Assembly: GCA_963565915.1 (NCBI GenBank)
Contig: OY751492.1
Location: 620,001 to 684,000, forward strand
Reading direction: 5' to 3'
Length of the DNA: 64,000 bases
DNA from: Entoloma clypeatum
Lineage: Eukaryota; Basidiomycota; Agaricomycetes; Agaricales; Entolomataceae
Both the position numbers and the translations under genes were made by a program. The notes under the pieces are model-generated. The model saw nothing but the letters and a program-made list of their open reading frames with translations, ran no database searches and was not told the origin of the DNA. This document shows positions 61,692 through 64,000 of this stretch, piece after piece (within the stretch, counting starts at the first letter, position 1; each line of letters begins with the position of its first letter).

Positions 61692-62968
61692 TTGAGTCCG
61701 CCCTCCTCCAATTCCGGTACATCTGACACCCCTTCCGATCCCTCTTCCCACCATTCTGCCTACCACTCTGTGACTGGTGACTCCGTATCGCACGTAGAAA
61801 TGGATGACCCCGAACGTCTTACTGCGCTTGAACCGCGAGTTCCAGGAACACCGCCAGACCCTCACCAACATTACCGCTCAACTCAAACAACTTATCCGTG
61901 CCGCTATTCCACCTGTTCCCATTCCCAACCCCAACCCGATTCCCCCTCCAGCGGAGGCCCCAGTTCTGGCCTTCCCGCCAGCCCCGATCGCACCTGCCAA
62001 TCCAGGTGTGCGTCGGGCCAAACCCGCAACTCCGTCGGACTTCGACGGAGCACGTACCACTGGTTGGACTTTTCTTAATTCTTGTGAACTGTATATGGGA
62101 CTGATTCCAGAACAGTTTGCAGATGATCATGCTAGGATCTATTGGGTGCTTTCCTTCATGAAGAGTGGACGTGCTGCGCGCTTTGCTGACCACGTCATCT
62201 GACAAGAGCGTCGGACCGGGGCTCCGTGTCACCAGACCTGGGTGCAGTTCTGAACTGTGTTCATCGCGAGTTCACTCCGAAAAACAAAGAACAAGATGCA
62301 CAGCTCATTCTTGAGGGAGAAGCCTATTACCAAGGTAGTCGGGATGTGGAGGCTTATATTGATGACTTCAAGGATTATGTTGAAAAGGCTGGGTACACCG
62401 AAGGAACAAACATAGTACTTAAGTTGCGACATGGCCTCCAATCCGACATCCAATCCAAAATTGTGACACTAACTTTCGGACGACCCATGGATGACAACCT
62501 GGATGCCTGGTATGCAGCTGCACGAGTCAACGATGATAATTGAATTGCCAATAAAGCTTTCAAGTCCACAGTTCCAACATGCCTGAACCCTTTCCGCACT
62601 GCTCCGACCGCACCAAAGGCAGCGGCAGGATCTGTATTTCCCCGACCTTTCATCCCCTATATTCTGTGTGCACCTCCGACAGTCGTTGCTCCGACTCCGT
62701 CCGTCCATGACCCCAATGCAATGGATATCGATGCCTCTCACGTCAGGGGTAAGAACACCAATGTATGCTTCAGATGTGGTAAAACTGGTCATTTCAGTCG
62801 CGAGTGTCCGCTCCGATTTGACATCTGATTCATGATGTTGGACAAACAGGAGGAGTACATGATGGACCAACTAGCCGCTAAAGATGCAGTGACGTCTACC
62901 TCCGACGTCGCTGAAGCGTCGGAGCAAGCGGAAGACAAACAAGAGGATTTTTCCCCCGACAACAAGTG
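61692..62968 (+). pseudogene. gag: Element J gag, broken
   Basis: Frames must be changed near 61830 and 62220. N-terminal pieces MDDPERLTAL and LNREFQEHRQTLTNITAQLK form a coiled coil. A proline-rich linker is followed by the capsid: FDGARTTGWTFLNSCELYM, IYWVLSFMKSGRAARFADHVI, TGA, then AQLILEGEAYYQGSRDVEAY, IDDFKDYVEKAGY, LRHGLQSDIQSKI and LDAWYAAARVNDDN, TGA. The zinc knuckle CFRCGKTGHFSREC stands near 62770. Then come LRFDI, TGA, FMMLDKQ and a last TGA at about 62966. The capsid is a good match to gypsy gag of fungi. All four TGA fit former CGA. Confidence 0.85.
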
Positions 62969-64000
62969 AATGGTGTGCCCTCATTGTCCACTAGCAATCA
63001 TTATGCTTCCTTGTCTATAGATGAATCAGATTTTACTTCTTCTCCCTATGACGTGGCGCAGAATGAACCCTCAGTCACACCTACCCCGACTCCGAAAATG
63101 GGAACGACGACTTCCGAAAAAATACATCCTGGCCTCCGACGGCTCCGACAATGCTATTGAACTAGATGTTGTTCTGGAGACAACAGACACCAAGGATACC
63201 CTTTCACAAAAGGCTCTTCTCGATAGCGGAGCGACTGGCTCCTTCATTGACCGCTCCCTGGTAGAGAAACATCGACTCAGTACCTGAAGGCTACAACGTG
63301 CAATCCCTGTCTACAATGTTGACAGTACTCCGAACGATGCTGGAGCAATATCGGAGGTCCTGGACATTATACTCCGATATCAGGATCACACAGAGCGGAC
63401 CCAGCTCACTGTAACTGGACTGGGAAAGCAGGATATTGTACTTGGATTCACGTGGCTCAAGGAGCACAATCCCGAGGTAGATTGGACCTCTGGGGAGGTG
63501 AGAATGAGTCGCTGTCCCACTCGCTGTCGGACTTGCCATCAGGAGGCCATTCAGGAGCAGAAGGTCCGCAAATTCAAGCAGGCACGCATCCGCACTTGTC
63601 GGATGGGTCCGACGCCAGATGCTGGATTAGCGGAGGAAGCCCCGCGAGGCCCTTGGGTGGAAGATGTAAGCGAGGACGAAGAACAATCATTGGATGAGCC
63701 ATTGGAAGACGATGCGGAGGAGGAAGACGAGTTTGAAGAGGGAGATTGCCTCTTCATTGGAGCCCTACCTCCGACATTGGAATTCTCCGAGCATCGTCAA
63801 CTACCTCACAATGCCTATCAGAGGCATTCCTCCAAAATCAGAAACCCAAGTCTTTTCGTGATTCTGTACCTAATCACTTACATGATTTTGAAGATGTATT
63901 TTCCAAGACCTCCTTTGACAATCTGCCAGAGGAATGTGTATGGGACTATGCCATTGAGCTGATCCCCGACGCAACTCCGACGGGTTGCAAGGTGTATCTG
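62969..64000 (+). pseudogene. pol: Element J pol: protease and start of RT
   Basis: ELDVVLETTDTKDTLSQKAL leads to the protease motif LLDSGATGSFIDRSLV, then HRLST, TGA (near 63285), RAIPVYNVDSTPN and IVLGFTWLKEHNPEVDW. A cysteine-containing stretch (MSRCPTRCRTCHQEA), a very acidic segment (EEDEFEEGDCLF) and, in another frame, the RT lead-in FEDVFSKTSFDNLPE and WDYAIELIPDATPTGCKVYL follow to the window end. The protease active site is intact. Truncated by the window. Confidence 0.88.

Larger units (their letters stand above)
61120..64000 (+). mobile_element. Element J: 5' half of another Ty3/gypsy element
   Basis: It has an LTR (61120-61611), primer site, gag and protease, and the start of RT. 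The window ends before the RT core. Gag and protease carry at least five TGA codons at expected arginines, plus frameshifts. Confidence 0.93.

Noticed and set aside
7770..63290. A changed genetic code with TGA read as arginine
   Set aside because: TGA is used as a normal end (E pol at 56571, B accessory ORF) and F1 has no internal TGA in 1594 codons. CpG decay explains the pattern.

Overview
The window looks like a transposon-packed, probably heterochromatic stretch of a filamentous fungal genome, most likely a basidiomycete. This rests on short (about 50 nt) GT-AG introns, the dominance of chromodomain Ty3/gypsy elements and the fungal style of the proteins; no species can be named. No ordinary host gene is visible. 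I see at least six families of LTR retrotransposon, hAT-type DNA elements, a tRNA-headed non-LTR element, minisatellites and one decayed transposase-like gene (T) that forms the oldest layer.

Layout. 1-2331: 3' part of gypsy element A. 2332-6194 and 16492-17150: pieces of gene T (minus), split by a solo LTR (3844-4524) and by a hAT-like element M (6195-16491, target duplication tggaggac). M has swallowed gypsy element B (6577-13494, duplication acaaa), itself broken by fragment I (to 9956), as well as a fold-back repeat (14303-14757) and a non-autonomous hAT element (15010-16113, duplication cctctagc). 17475-32996: gypsy element C (minus, duplication ccatc), cut by gypsy element D (18216-27561, minus, duplication ggccc), which is cut by a tRNA-headed LINE-like element (20926-23065, 15-bp duplication). 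34602-35366: solo LTR holding a 267-bp MITE. 35541-36628: integrase fragment of the A/B family. 36629-58207: gypsy element E, opened by copia elements F1 (intact 1594-codon gag-pol) and F2 (deleted). A gag-only copia element G (44285-50573) sits inside an F1 LTR, and the F1 side of the block is inverted. 58208-60490: minisatellites, a 26-bp tandem repeat, a hAT end and a LINE tail. 61120-64000: 5' half of gypsy element J.

How the parts work. All gypsy families with a readable leader share one priming design. Two bases after the 5' LTR lies a 10-12 nt site that is complementary to a segment about 30 bp below the LTR TATA box, as in self-primed Tf1. The pairing is kept although its sequence differs between families. 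The copia families instead carry a site complementary to the anticodon region of initiator tRNA-Met. D and E carry a -1 slippery heptamer just before the gag stop, and an antisense, intron-containing accessory gene downstream of pol, which in E encodes a complete Zn2Cys6-type cysteine pattern. A and B instead carry a conserved 122-123-codon coiled-coil ORF in sense. Element G has gag only, plus about 20 dispersed copies of a small bulged-hairpin motif. Most premature stops in the gypsy copies are TGA where CGA (Arg) is expected, the mark of CpG deamination.
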